Made by a program: the position numbers and the translations under genes | The notes under the pieces: model-generated | What the model saw: the letters and a program-made list of their open reading frames with translations, nothing else | The model's database searches: none | Told to the model about the DNA's origin: nothing | DNA from: Streptomyces longisporoflavus | GTDB lineage: Bacteria; Actinomycetota; Actinomycetes; Streptomycetales; Streptomycetaceae | Length of the DNA: 64,000 nt | Direction: 5' to 3' | NCBI RefSeq assembly: GCF_014649775.1 | Contig: NZ_BMTR01000001.1 | Location: 186,001 to 250,000 of the forward strand | Part shown: one piece after another, positions 17,040-25,295 of the stretch | Position numbering within the stretch: the first letter of the stretch is position 1 | How the letters are laid out: every line of letters starts with the position of its first letter

Positions 17040-18409
17040 TTCAGTTCGTACGCGGCCATGGCGGCCCGCACCTCGGCGGAGAACAACTCGGGGCCTATCG
17101 CGTCGGAGTGCGCGAGGCCCTCGGCCGTCAGGCGCAGGACTCCCGCCGCAGGGTCCCGCTCCAGCCAGCCACGGTCCGCGAACCGTTCGAGTTCGGCGGG
17201 GAAGTCCTCGTACGGGTCCGCGTCGAACCGTTTGCGGTAGTCGGCCGGCGGCATGCCCTCGGCCTGCAACAGCGATTGGAGGAGGTGACGCCGGCGGGCC
17301 TCGGCCCCGTCGACCCGGCGGCCGTGCACGGCGCGGCCGAAGTCCACGGTCGCCGTGTACTCGTCGATGATCGTGCGTATCTCGCGCGGGTCGACCGCGT
17401 AGTCGAAGGAGTAGTGCAGCGAGGAGGTGTAGGAACGGGCGCCGCAGCCCAGGCCGATCATGCCGTCGGTCTGGCAGGCGTAGTCGTCGGCGCCCTGCGG
17501 CGGTGCGTCAGCGCGGCGGAACATCCGCATCGACACCTGGACGTAACCCTCGGCGAGGAGGTGATCGCGGCCCTGCCGGTAGAGACGCAGTCGCTGTGCG
17601 TCCCAGTCCGCGTCGGAGCCGGCGTCCGTCAGCGCCGTGCCGTGCTTGCCCAGGCCGGTCAACGGCCGCACGTACAGCGGATAGAGGTAGAGCTCCTCGG
17701 GGCGCCAGGCAAGCGCGGCATCCAGGGAGGCGCGCCAGGTGTGCTCCGTCTGGCCGCCGATCCCGTAGATGAGGTCGATGTTGAGTACGGGGATACGGGC
17801 GTCGCGTATCCGCCCAAGCGCCGCCTCGACGTCCGCCCGGCGCTGGGGCCGCACCGCGGCCCGCGCCTCGGCGTCGACGAAACTCTGCACGCCCAGGCTG
17901 AGCCGGGTCGTTCCGCGCTCGGCCAGGACCGCGAGCCGGTCGGCGGTGGCGGTCGCGGGCGACGCCTCGACGGAGAGCGGGATCGCCCGCAGGTCTGCCC
18001 CCATGCGCCGCTCGGCGATGTCGCAGAGCCGCTCCAGCTCCGCGGCCTCCAGATAGGTGGGGGTACCGCCGCCGAACGCCGCGTTGGCGAACCGGACCGG
18101 CCCCGCGTCCCCGCCTGCTCCGAGCGCGTCCCGCACCGCTGTGGCCTGCCGGTCGAGGGCGTCCAGATAGCGGGTGGTCAGCTCGCCGGGCGCGCCGATG
18201 CGGGTGAAGAGATTGCAGAAGCCGCAGCGGACCTCGCAGAACGGTATGTGCAGATAGAGGGAGAGCGCGTCCTTGGGTTCCGCTGCCCACAGGTCGCGCA
18301 GCTCGGGGCGGTCGGGCAAGGGGCGATAGGTGGTCTTGTGGGGGTAGGCGTAGACGTAACTCTGGTACGGGCGGGTGGCGGTGGGGTCGAGAAGCTGCGG
18401 TGTGCTCAT
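17036..18409 (-). CDS. STM4012-family radical SAM protein (HemN-like)
   Basis: This 457-aa protein has the HemN/coproporphyrinogen-oxidase-like radical SAM layout. LYLHIPFCEVRCGFCNLF carries Cys58, Cys62 and Cys65; then come GGGTPTYLEAAELERLCD, VEASPATATADRLAVL, LSLGVQSFVD and LNIDLIYGIGGQT; the C-terminal helical domain ends SDAIGPELFSAEVRAAM. It belongs to the STM4012 family, named from a Salmonella locus, which is distinct from the haem enzyme. The ATG at 18409 overlaps the stop of the STM4013-type gene (ATGA). An in-frame start at 18451 would reach inside that gene and is rejected. The chemistry and substrate are unknown. Confidence 0.9.
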   Translation of the reverse strand: MSTPQLLDPTATRPYQSYVYAYPHKTTYRPLPDRPELRDLWAAEPKDALSLYLHIPFCEVRCGFCNLFTRIGAPGELTTRYLDALDRQATAVRDALGAGGDAGPVRFANAAFGGGTPTYLEAAELERLCDIAERRMGADLRAIPLSVEASPATATADRLAVLAERGTTRLSLGVQSFVDAEARAAVRPQRRADVEAALGRIRDARIPVLNIDLIYGIGGQTEHTWRASLDAALAWRPEELYLYPLYVRPLTGLGKHGTALTDAGSDADWDAQRLRLYRQGRDHLLAEGYVQVSMRMFRRADAPPQGADDYACQTDGMIGLGCGARSYTSSLHYSFDYAVDPREIRTIIDEYTATVDFGRAVHGRRVDGAEARRRHLLQSLLQAEGMPPADYRKRFDADPYEDFPAELERFADRGWLERDPAAGVLRLTAEGLAHSDAIGPELFSAEVRAAMAAYELK

Positions 18410-19266
18410 GCGGACGGCTCCAGGAAGAAGTGGGCGTAGGGGACCGTCCATACGGCTTCGTGCCCGAGGCGATGGCCCACATAGCCGTCGTCTCCGTAGG
18501 CCGTGCCGTGGTCGGAGCAGACGATGGCGAAACAGCGTCGGCGCGAGCTCAGGACGGCGAACAGACGCCCGATGTGCCGGTCGATGTACTCCAGGGCGGC
18601 CGCGTGTGTCGCGCGGCTGTCACCTGTCTCGCGGGTGGCGCCGGGCGTGTGGAACCAGTTGGGCTGATGCAGGGCCGAGGCGTTCAGGAACAGGAAAAGC
18701 CGCTGTTCGTGCGGCAGTTCGGCCACCACCTTCTCGGCCCGCTCCACCTGGGCTTCGAAGGACGTGGGTGAGGCAACGCCGAACTCCGGCTCCCAGTGGC
18801 TCTCCTGGAAGAGCCCGGGCAGTACGTCGCCCAGGGCGCCCCGCTTGTTGAAGAAGCCCACCCCGCCGATGCACACCGTGCGATACCCGGCGTCCGCGAG
18901 TCCGGACACCAGGTCGGGAGTGTCGAAGACGAAGGTGCGCCCGGCCGTGGTCTCGCTGCCCGCGAACCGGGCGGCGAACAACCGCGGATGCGGCCCGGGA
19001 GCGGCGGGTGTGGGCAGGAATCCGGCGAACATCGCCTGGTGCGAGGCGTAGGTGAAGCTGCCGGGCGCGTGCCGCTTCTCCCAGACGCCGCCCGGCAGAT
19101 GGCGGGCGAGATGCGGGATGCGGCCGGTGGCGGCGAGCTCGACGGCGACGTCGTAGCGCAGCGTGTCCAGGGTGACCAGGAGGAGGTCGTCGCGTCCGAC
19201 GACCTCGTTCATGTCGGGAGCGGGACGGGCCTCCGGCGGACCGCAGGTGGTGTCAGGCGTGCGCAT
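18406..19266 (-). CDS. STM4013-family hydrolase (alkaline phosphatase superfamily fold)
   Basis: This 286-aa protein has the core of the alkaline phosphatase / sulfatase superfamily. LLLVTLDTLRYDVA supplies the first metal Asp and a Thr nucleophile candidate, and CSDHGTAYGDDGYVGHRLGH supplies the second metal site. It probably removes a phosphate, phosphonate or sulfate ester from the pathway's unknown intermediate (inference). The start at 19266 has AAGGAA seven bases upstream and overlaps the STM4014-type stop by 14 bases; a later ATG at 19212 has a poorly spaced site. It is followed by the STM4012-type gene with a 4-base overlap. Confidence 0.88.
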   Translation of the reverse strand: MRTPDTTCGPPEARPAPDMNEVVGRDDLLLVTLDTLRYDVAVELAATGRIPHLARHLPGGVWEKRHAPGSFTYASHQAMFAGFLPTPAAPGPHPRLFAARFAGSETTAGRTFVFDTPDLVSGLADAGYRTVCIGGVGFFNKRGALGDVLPGLFQESHWEPEFGVASPTSFEAQVERAEKVVAELPHEQRLFLFLNASALHQPNWFHTPGATRETGDSRATHAAALEYIDRHIGRLFAVLSSRRRCFAIVCSDHGTAYGDDGYVGHRLGHEAVWTVPYAHFFLEPSA

Positions 19267-20446
19267 GTGGGTTCCTTGCGAGGTGGTTCGGTGAGCGGGG
19301 CGGATCGGAGGCGTTCCGGAGAGGCGGGGCAGCGGCCGGCGGACGGTGCCGCACGGCGGCGATCTGGGCCGCGTATGTATCGAGCCCCTCGGCCCCGCTG
19401 CCCGGCAGCCCCGTAAGGCGTGGCAGCAGATCCCCGAAGGCGTTGACCTCGCCGACGGTGAACCGCTGCCAGCCGAGAGCGGGCAGAAGGTCGACACCCA
19501 CGCAGAGCGTGCCGGGAAAACAGGCGGCGGCCCGCTCGCAGATGTCCAGGGCCTCGCCCCAGCGGGCCCCCGCCGCCTCGATTGCTGCGGCCAACTCGCC
19601 CCGCGCACCGCCCAGGTGGAGATTGGTCAGGGGAGACCTGCTGGTCCGTACGACGGCGTGCGTGGCACGCCCGCCGATCACGACGATCCGCAGATCGGCC
19701 ACGCGCGCGTGCAGCGACGCTTTCGGCATCCAGCGCTCGATGTGCAGGCCGTCGGGCGCGAGCCGGTCGACGATCGCGGCGATCTCCCGCTCGTCCCGAT
19801 AGCGGCGCAGCCGAAGGGAGTTGTGCAGCCGCCCGCCCGACCTCTCCACCGACGTGGTCGCCCGGATGCGCCCGGCGCCCGCCGTCTCCACGGCGAGCAC
19901 TCCGGAGGCGGACGAGCCGTGGGCGAGCTTGACGAAGAGCCGCGGCATGCGGTGCTCACGCATCAGGGTCCGCACGTCGTCCCAGCCCCGCACCGCTGCC
20001 TGCGCCCCGGATGTGGGCGAGGGCGGGACCGGCACGCCCGCGTGGGCCAGCACGTCGTGGCAGAGCCGCTTGTCGAAGAGCACGCCGAGTTCGTCCGGGT
20101 CGTCGAGCCGCCGTCCGCCGCTCAACGTCCGTACGGCGGCGGTGAACCGCCCGTACCAACGCGCACTGCCCTCCACCCGCGTGGGGTCGTCCATGCCGCG
20201 CAGACTCAGGTCGACATCGGCGTTCTCCCCGGGTGATTCGAGCCGCACCACTTCGTCCGCGCCGAAGGCCGCACCGCCGTCGCGCAGCACGTCCAGCCAT
20301 GGCACGACACGAGGCGCGGGCAGCCCGGCGTCCCGTACGGCCGCGGCGAACAGTTCCACCCGGCGGTTCTCCGGGTTGCCGACCACCGCGAACCGCGGAC
20401 CCGGTTGTCCGTGACGCGGCCCGGGAGTCGTTGTCGCCTGCCGCAT
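19253..20446 (-). CDS. STM4014-family ATP-grasp-like protein
   Basis: This 397-aa protein has ATP-grasp features. A preatp-grasp domain (ENRRVELFAAAVRDAGLPAPRVVPW) is followed by LFDKRLCHDVLAHAGVPVPPSPT, the ATP-binding strand RLFVKLAHGSSASGVLAV, and a metal-binding end, GEVNAFGDLLP. Such enzymes ligate a carboxylate to an amine or thiol through an acyl-phosphate, so it could add an amino acid or join a peptide (inference). The ATG at 20446 has a G-rich site eight bases upstream and lies 26 bases after the STM4015-type stop. It is the second gene of the operon. Confidence 0.85.
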   Translation of the reverse strand: MRQATTTPGPRHGQPGPRFAVVGNPENRRVELFAAAVRDAGLPAPRVVPWLDVLRDGGAAFGADEVVRLESPGENADVDLSLRGMDDPTRVEGSARWYGRFTAAVRTLSGGRRLDDPDELGVLFDKRLCHDVLAHAGVPVPPSPTSGAQAAVRGWDDVRTLMREHRMPRLFVKLAHGSSASGVLAVETAGAGRIRATTSVERSGGRLHNSLRLRRYRDEREIAAIVDRLAPDGLHIERWMPKASLHARVADLRIVVIGGRATHAVVRTSRSPLTNLHLGGARGELAAAIEAAGARWGEALDICERAAACFPGTLCVGVDLLPALGWQRFTVGEVNAFGDLLPRLTGLPGSGAEGLDTYAAQIAAVRHRPPAAAPPLRNASDPPRSPNHLARNPHAHA

Positions 20447-20472
20447 GAAGTTTCCCCCCATTCCGGTGACCG

Positions 20473-21435
20473 CTACTCGCCCACGGCCACGTAACGCCAC
20501 ACCGTGCCGTCCTCCTCCTCGTCATCGTCCGCGTCCTCCGGATCGAGGCAGACCTCGACGCCCGCCGGTTCCACGGCCTCGCGCACGCGTGCGCTCAGCG
20601 CCTCACTGAGGAAGTTGTGATGGAGGTCGAGCTTCTTGAGGTGCGTCAACGGCTGTCCGGCCAGCAGCGCCGTGGCCCCCTCGTCCGTCAGGACACCCAT
20701 GGAGAGGTCGAGGACTTCCAGGCGGGCCACGACCGGAGCGGATGCCATGGCCTCGGCGATCTCGTCCTGGATCTCGCTGTTGCGCAGCGCGAGGTACCGC
20801 AGCCGGGGGAGTCGCGTCCCGGCGAAGAAGGACTCCAGATCCGTGACCGCCGCGTCGCCGCCGTACTCGGAGGTGCCGAGCCACAGGTCCAGGTGCTCCA
20901 GGGCGGGCAGGTCGCTCGCGGCGATCCCGCGCACCACCCCGACCGGAAGACCGCCCGACTCGAAGGTCAGCGACCGCAACCGTCCGTGCCGCACGGCAGG
21001 AAACGTGAGGCCGTCGCTGCCGCGCACGGCGAACTCCTCCAACTCGGGGAACGCGTCGAGAAGCGGGGTCACACAACCCTGTTTGATCCAGGAGATCTCG
21101 CACTCCTCCGAGTCGATGTCGCCCAGGAACAGGGCGCGCAGCGCGGGCATGCGCTCCTTCGCCCCGATCAGAGCGGCGATCACCTCCTCCGGCCCGTTCT
21201 CGTAGACATCACTCCACGCACCCACGATGATCGCCCGCACCCGCGCGATGTCGACTGCCTTGGTGAACCGCGCGAACGCGGCTTCCCACTGCTCGTCGCT
21301 GTCGTACGCATTGACGGCGATGCGCCAGGCCACGGAATCGGCCGCCGGCAGTTCATCCGCGATCTTCTCGTCGAACTGCGGGAACTCCCGGATGGGCAGG
21401 CCGTGCCAGTGCTGCTGGTCGTCTCCGATGGTCAT
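20473..21435 (-). CDS. STM4015-family leucine-rich-repeat protein
   Basis: This 320-aa protein begins with DDQQHWHGLPIREFPQFDEK and contains irregular leucine-rich repeats from about residue 120: LPALEHLDLWLGTSEYGG, LPRLRYLALRNSEIQDE, VARLEVLDLSMGVLTDEG and LTHLKKLDLHHNFLSE. It ends in an acidic tail (DPEDADDDEEEDG). It matches the STM4015 family that sits with STM4011-4014. It is the promoter-proximal gene, probably a scaffold or substrate-binding partner for the enzymes, or itself their substrate (inference). No signal peptide or membrane segment is present. GGGGAGCGGGCGG precedes the ATG. Confidence 0.87.
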   Translation of the reverse strand: MTIGDDQQHWHGLPIREFPQFDEKIADELPAADSVAWRIAVNAYDSDEQWEAAFARFTKAVDIARVRAIIVGAWSDVYENGPEEVIAALIGAKERMPALRALFLGDIDSEECEISWIKQGCVTPLLDAFPELEEFAVRGSDGLTFPAVRHGRLRSLTFESGGLPVGVVRGIAASDLPALEHLDLWLGTSEYGGDAAVTDLESFFAGTRLPRLRYLALRNSEIQDEIAEAMASAPVVARLEVLDLSMGVLTDEGATALLAGQPLTHLKKLDLHHNFLSEALSARVREAVEPAGVEVCLDPEDADDDEEEDGTVWRYVAVGE

Positions 21436-21537
21436 GTCCGCCCGCTCCCCATAGCCATGGCGCCGAACCGGCGCTCAACTGCGGCGATCCCGTGTCCCTG
21501 GCGATCGGCCGATGTGCAGAATTTCTACCAAGCGCCA

Positions 21538-21616
21538 CTGACAACGCCCGCCGCAGGGCCGCCGAAGCCGGACCGGTCGCCGCTCGCCGGCCGTTGTCAG
21601 ACCCTCGCCGTAACGT
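21538..21616. promoter_or_regulatory. Mirror-image elements in the divergent STM4015 / 108-aa gene promoter region
   Basis: CTGACAACG (21538-21546) and CGTTGTCAG (21592-21600) form a 9-bp inverted repeat 45 bases apart. Read outwards in each direction, TTGTCAG is followed after 10 bases by TAGAAA (towards the STM4015-type gene) or TAACGT (towards the 108-aa gene). The spacing is too short for the usual sigma factor. The shared layout suggests one regulator or special sigma factor for both operons. Confidence 0.4.
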
Positions 21617-21662
21617 CGGATGCATTGAGCGGTGCAGAGCGTGCCGCGGGGAGGGGACACCC

Positions 21663-21989
21663 ATGTACCGGCAGGGAGATGTACTCATCGTGCCCGTCGC
21701 GGAGTCGGCGCTGCCGCCGCACAGCGCCGACGGTCCGCAGGAACCGCGTGACGCCCGCGGCAGGCTCGTGCTGGCCCTCGGCGAAGTGACGGGTCACGCC
21801 CACGCCGTGGTGGGGCCCGGTCAACTGATCCGCGAATCGGGCCCGTTCGGCCCGATGCTGCTCCACCTGCCGGACGGCGGACGCGTGGTGCACGAGGAAC
21901 ACGCGGCGATCCCGCTGCCGAAGGGCTGGTATCGGGTGGTGCGCCAGCGTGAGTACGTGCCGGGTTCCGTGCGTCTGGTGGCCGACTGA
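21663..21989 (+). CDS. Conserved hypothetical protein (108 aa)
   Basis: This small soluble protein begins MYRQGDVLIVPV and contains LVLALGEVTGHAHAVVGPG and a closing WYRVVRQREYVPGSVRLVAD. It looks like an all-beta fold of the kind written QGDVLLIPV...GHxH in hypothetical proteins. The function is unknown. A strong GGAGGGG site precedes the ATG. It is divergent from the STM4015-type gene and is followed 57 bases later by the DUF6745-like gene, with which it probably forms an operon. Divergence from the radical-SAM operon suggests a link, not proven. Confidence 0.75.
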   Translation: MYRQGDVLIVPVAESALPPHSADGPQEPRDARGRLVLALGEVTGHAHAVVGPGQLIRESGPFGPMLLHLPDGGRVVHEEHAAIPLPKGWYRVVRQREYVPGSVRLVAD

Positions 21990-22046
21990 TGCCGCGTGGA
22001 CGAGACGACGCGCGGCAGCCGGAATCGGGAAGCGGGAGGGCACGAC

Positions 22047-23102
22047 ATGGGAGCGGATGAGATGACGACGGTGGAGCAGGTGCTGCCGGTGGAGGGTGAC
22101 GTGACGGGCTGGCGGCAGGTGGCGGCGGCCACAGGGCCCGCCGACCGGGCGGCGGCCGAGGCAGGTGTGCGGCTCGCCTACCGCAGGGCAGGGCTCCCCG
22201 AGCCCGAGCGCATCCGCTGGGCCGCTTCTCCGCGCGAGGCCGTGCGACTGGTGGCGGCGGAGAAGGACACCCCGGGCCACAGTGTGCGTGACACGGTTCG
22301 CAACCGCCCCTGGGCTGCCGAACGAGAGGCTGTGCACGCGAAGTTGGGGCCAGGCGGCTGGTCCGAACACTGGAACGCCACCGGTGCCCGGCTCTGGGGC
22401 ACCACCCAAGCCCTCGCTTCCCGCATCCGCACCGGAGTGCTGGACGAACTGGCGGACGGCAGGCACAAGGAACGGCAGAGGCTTCGCCTCACCCTCCTCG
22501 ACGCCGTACTCGGCCAGCACGAGGCGCCCTGGCTGTGCGCCTTCGACACGTCCGAGGGCGGTTCACTGGACGGCCTCGCGGCGGTCGCCCGCGCGGCGGG
22601 CTGGTGGTGGCCCTACGAACGGGAGGCGATCGTCTGCGAGCGCCCGACGGAACTGCACCGCGACGAGGCAGGTCGCCTGGACCGCGCCGACGGCCCGGCA
22701 CTCGCCTTCCCCGACGGGTTCGCCCTGTACGCGTGGCGCGGCATGCCGGTGCCGGGAGAGTTCCTGGAAGAACTGTCCGCGCTGACCCCCGAGCGGATAC
22801 GCGCCGAGGAGAACGCCGAACTTCGCCGCGTCATGCTGGAGCACTACGGCTACGAGCGCTATCTGGACGAGTCGGGCGCGGTTCCCGTACACCGCGACGA
22901 GACCGGTGTGCTCTGGCGGATCCAACTGGTCGGTGACGAGGACGTGGTGATGGTCGAGGTCGTCAACTCCACCCCGGAGCCCGACGGCACGAGCCGCACG
23001 TACTGGTTGCGCGTGCCGCCCGCCACGCGGACGGCCAAGGAAGGAGTGGCGTGGACGTTCGGACTGCATCCGGATGCCTACGACCCGCAGCGCCAGACCT
23101 GA
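22047..23102 (+). CDS. DUF6745-like protein (351 aa)
   Basis: This 351-aa soluble protein has no catalytic motif I recognise. It is rich in Trp and Arg-Glu patterns (GWWWPYEREAIVCERPTELHRDEAGRLDRADGP), which fits the DUF6745 family from memory, typically near leucine-rich-repeat genes. The C-terminal part (LEHYGYERYLDESGAVPVHRDETGVLWRI) reads like a beta-rich repeat. GGGAGGG precedes the ATG at 22047; upstream in-frame codons from 21996 lack a site. It is in line with the 108-aa gene and convergent with the serine hydrolase (22-bp gap). Family name moderately sure; function unknown. Confidence 0.65.
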   Translation: MGADEMTTVEQVLPVEGDVTGWRQVAAATGPADRAAAEAGVRLAYRRAGLPEPERIRWAASPREAVRLVAAEKDTPGHSVRDTVRNRPWAAEREAVHAKLGPGGWSEHWNATGARLWGTTQALASRIRTGVLDELADGRHKERQRLRLTLLDAVLGQHEAPWLCAFDTSEGGSLDGLAAVARAAGWWWPYEREAIVCERPTELHRDEAGRLDRADGPALAFPDGFALYAWRGMPVPGEFLEELSALTPERIRAEENAELRRVMLEHYGYERYLDESGAVPVHRDETGVLWRIQLVGDEDVVMVEVVNSTPEPDGTSRTYWLRVPPATRTAKEGVAWTFGLHPDAYDPQRQT

Positions 23103-23124
23103 GCCGGGGAACGTCCGAAGCGAC

Positions 23125-24303
23125 TCAGGCCCCGGCCGCGTACCGCCAGAAGTCCCGCATCAGTGCGGGGTAGCTGGGCCCGCCCATCAGCAACTGGCTG
23201 AACATGAGGGTGACCGTGCCGGTGGAGGGGATGATGTGTGCGGTCGTGCCGGTGCCGCCGACCCAGCCGTAGCGCCCCGGGACGTTCCACGGCTCCACGG
23301 TCTCGACGTCCACCGAACCGCCGAAGCCCCATCCCATCCCTTCGAGGAAGAGGCCGGCGGACTCACGCTCGGGCGTGGTGAGGTGATTGGTCGTCATCTG
23401 CCGCACCGCTTCGGGGCTGAGCAGCCGGCGCCCGTCGGCCGTCGTCCCGCCGGCGAGCAGCATGCGTCCGAAGGCGAGCCAGTCGTCGAGCGTCGAGACG
23501 AGACCGCCGGCGCCGGACGGGAACGGAGGGGGAGTGCTCCACTGTCCGTCGGGGGTGTCGAGCAGTTCGAGCCCGCTGCGGGGATCGCGTTCGGGCCCGG
23601 CCTCCGCCCCGGCCGCGTAGTAGCTGGTGAAGCGGTCGAGCTTGCCCGGTGGCACCGAGAACGCGGTGTCGGTCATCCCGAGCGGCTCGAAGACCCGCTC
23701 GGCCAGGAACTGGGGCAGTGGCACCCCGGTGACCCGGGCGATCAGTACGCCCTGGAGGTCGGAGCTGAGGTTGTACAGCCAGCCGTCACCGGGCTGGTGA
23801 AGGAGCGGGATGCGGGAGAGCGCGGCCATCCAGGCGTCGGGCGCGGGAGGGGCCTGCGGCTGGGGAGGGCCCTGCTTCAGTTCGCTGAACAGCGGTGCGA
23901 GCGCCGGCAGCGAGAAGTCGGAGGGAAAACCGTATCCCGTACGGGAGTTGAGCAGATGGAAGACGGTGATCGGGCGGACCGCCGGGACCACGTCGTCCAC
24001 CGGTGACGACGGGGTGCGGACGACGCTCGGTGACGCCAGTTCCGGCAGCCAGCGCCCGACCGGGTCGTCCAGCGTGATCCGGCCCTCGTCGACCAGCATC
24101 ATGAGGGCGGCGGCGACGACGGGTTTGGTCAGCGACGCGATACGGAAGATGGAATCCCTGGCCATCGGGGCGGTGCCCTCGACGTCGACGGAGCCGACGG
24201 CGGCGACCTCCTCGCCCCGGTCGCCGTGGGCCACCAGGCCCACCGCTCCCGCCACGGAGCTGTTGCTGACGTGCGTCTCCAGAGTCTTGCGCAGATCGGC
24301 CAT
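23125..24303 (-). CDS. Beta-lactamase-fold serine hydrolase
   Basis: This 392-aa protein has the class C beta-lactamase / D-alanyl-D-alanine peptidase / esterase fold. The nucleophile motif SLTK sits in IFRIASLTKPVVAAALMML, the second motif region is GWLYNLSSDLQGVLI, and a late GGTGTTAHIIP loop resembles the third. There is no signal peptide, so it is probably a cytoplasmic esterase or amidase rather than an antibiotic-degrading enzyme. The typical length and single-gene setting give no substrate clue. Confidence 0.85.
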   Translation of the reverse strand: MADLRKTLETHVSNSSVAGAVGLVAHGDRGEEVAAVGSVDVEGTAPMARDSIFRIASLTKPVVAAALMMLVDEGRITLDDPVGRWLPELASPSVVRTPSSPVDDVVPAVRPITVFHLLNSRTGYGFPSDFSLPALAPLFSELKQGPPQPQAPPAPDAWMAALSRIPLLHQPGDGWLYNLSSDLQGVLIARVTGVPLPQFLAERVFEPLGMTDTAFSVPPGKLDRFTSYYAAGAEAGPERDPRSGLELLDTPDGQWSTPPPFPSGAGGLVSTLDDWLAFGRMLLAGGTTADGRRLLSPEAVRQMTTNHLTTPERESAGLFLEGMGWGFGGSVDVETVEPWNVPGRYGWVGGTGTTAHIIPSTGTVTLMFSQLLMGGPSYPALMRDFWRYAAGA

Positions 24304-24479
24304 ACAGCCACCATCTCAGCCCGTGCCCGGCCCGAAGGTCATTTCGCGCGGTCCGCCGCGTTTGCCGGCCGCCCCGCCACCGGGGGCCGGGGACCTGGCC
24401 CGCCGAACCGTCGGCGCGATGGCGCCGCGGCCCGGCAGACCGTGCGGGGTGGTGTGGGGGGACCACCCCGCACGAGGGC

Positions 24480-24995
24480 TCAGCCCGTGATGTTCACGTC
24501 GATGCAGGCGTAGAAGGCGTTGCTGGTGTCGGCGACGTTCCACACCGCGAGCACCTTCTGCTTGCCGCTGAGCCCGCCGAAGTCGACCTTGTGCGTGACG
24601 GTCTCGCCCGGCTTGGCGCCTCCGTCGTCGACCTCGGCGATCTTGTTGCCGCCGACGAAGTACTGCCAGGTGCTGGTGCTGTGACGGGCCGTCAGCTTCC
24701 AGCTGAACTCCTGCGAGGAGCCGACGTCGGTGGCCTTCCAGCCCTTGCTGTCGTCGTCCAGTTCGGCGAACCGCGAGTTGCCGCCGCTGCACGTCGTCTG
24801 ACCCTTGGGGCCCTCGACGCTCTGCGGTTCGTGGGTGATCTCGCCGCAGGAGACGGTGCCGGCCGCGCACTGTGCCTGCCGGCTCGGGGGCGAGTTGACG
24901 TAGCCGTGTGCACTGGCCGGGGTCACGGAGGCCAGGACGAGCACGGGCGCGAATCCCGCGCCCAGAACGGCTGCCAGTTTCTGCTTCTTGTTCAT
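24480..24995 (-). CDS. AA10 lytic polysaccharide monooxygenase (chitin-active type)
   Basis: This 171-aa secreted copper enzyme has a signal peptide ending ASA, followed by His30, which becomes the N-terminal copper ligand (HGYVNSPPSRQ). The second His-brace residue is in TARHSTSTWQYF. Four or more Cys (CAAGTVSCGE, TTCSGG, YACID) form disulfides. It is a single-domain protein like the chitin-binding CHB/CBM33 enzymes of Streptomyces. It cleaves crystalline chitin oxidatively and helps chitinases such as the one at 36495. The ATG at 24995 has GAGGGA upstream. A DasR-type operator lies 62 bases before it. Confidence 0.92.
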   Translation of the reverse strand: MNKKQKLAAVLGAGFAPVLVLASVTPASAHGYVNSPPSRQAQCAAGTVSCGEITHEPQSVEGPKGQTTCSGGNSRFAELDDDSKGWKATDVGSSQEFSWKLTARHSTSTWQYFVGGNKIAEVDDGGAKPGETVTHKVDFGGLSGKQKVLAVWNVADTSNAFYACIDVNITG

Positions 24996-25056
24996 CTCTG
25001 TTCCCTCTGAGTGGGGGGAGGAGGGGCGAGAGACAACCGGGCGCCTCGGTCGACTC

Positions 25057-25072
25057 ATTGGCCTAGACCATA
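25057..25072. promoter_or_regulatory. DasR-responsive element (dre-like) before the LPMO gene
   Basis: ATTGGCCTAGACCATA is a near-palindrome that differs little from the DasR consensus ACTGGTCTAGACCAGT. It lies 62 bases upstream of the LPMO start, where GlcNAc-responsive repression would act. The rest of 24996-25295 holds no gene. Confidence 0.7.
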
Positions 25073-25295
25073 CTGATTGTCGGGGCTCAGTCAACCCTTC
25101 AAGTAGTGCTCGTGGTGCGGAAGTTGTGGATGAGGCGATGCGTCCGGACCCGGGGTCGGCACCCCCGCCGCATGGCCGAGGGGGACGCCGGGCGAGACGA
25201 TCGGACATGTGGCGAAGTCATTGAGCCATTCTGCGGCTCGTTCGATCTCCCTAGGGTCGAGATCATCAACCGGAACAACGCAGGGGAGATCCACC

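Noticed and set aside
17036..18409. Coproporphyrinogen III oxidase (hemN)
   Set aside because: Radical SAM domain is HemN-like, but the operon context and sequence fit the separate STM4012 family.
23125..24303. Antibiotic-resistance beta-lactamase
   Set aside because: No signal peptide and weak second and third motifs; more like esterase or peptidase relatives.
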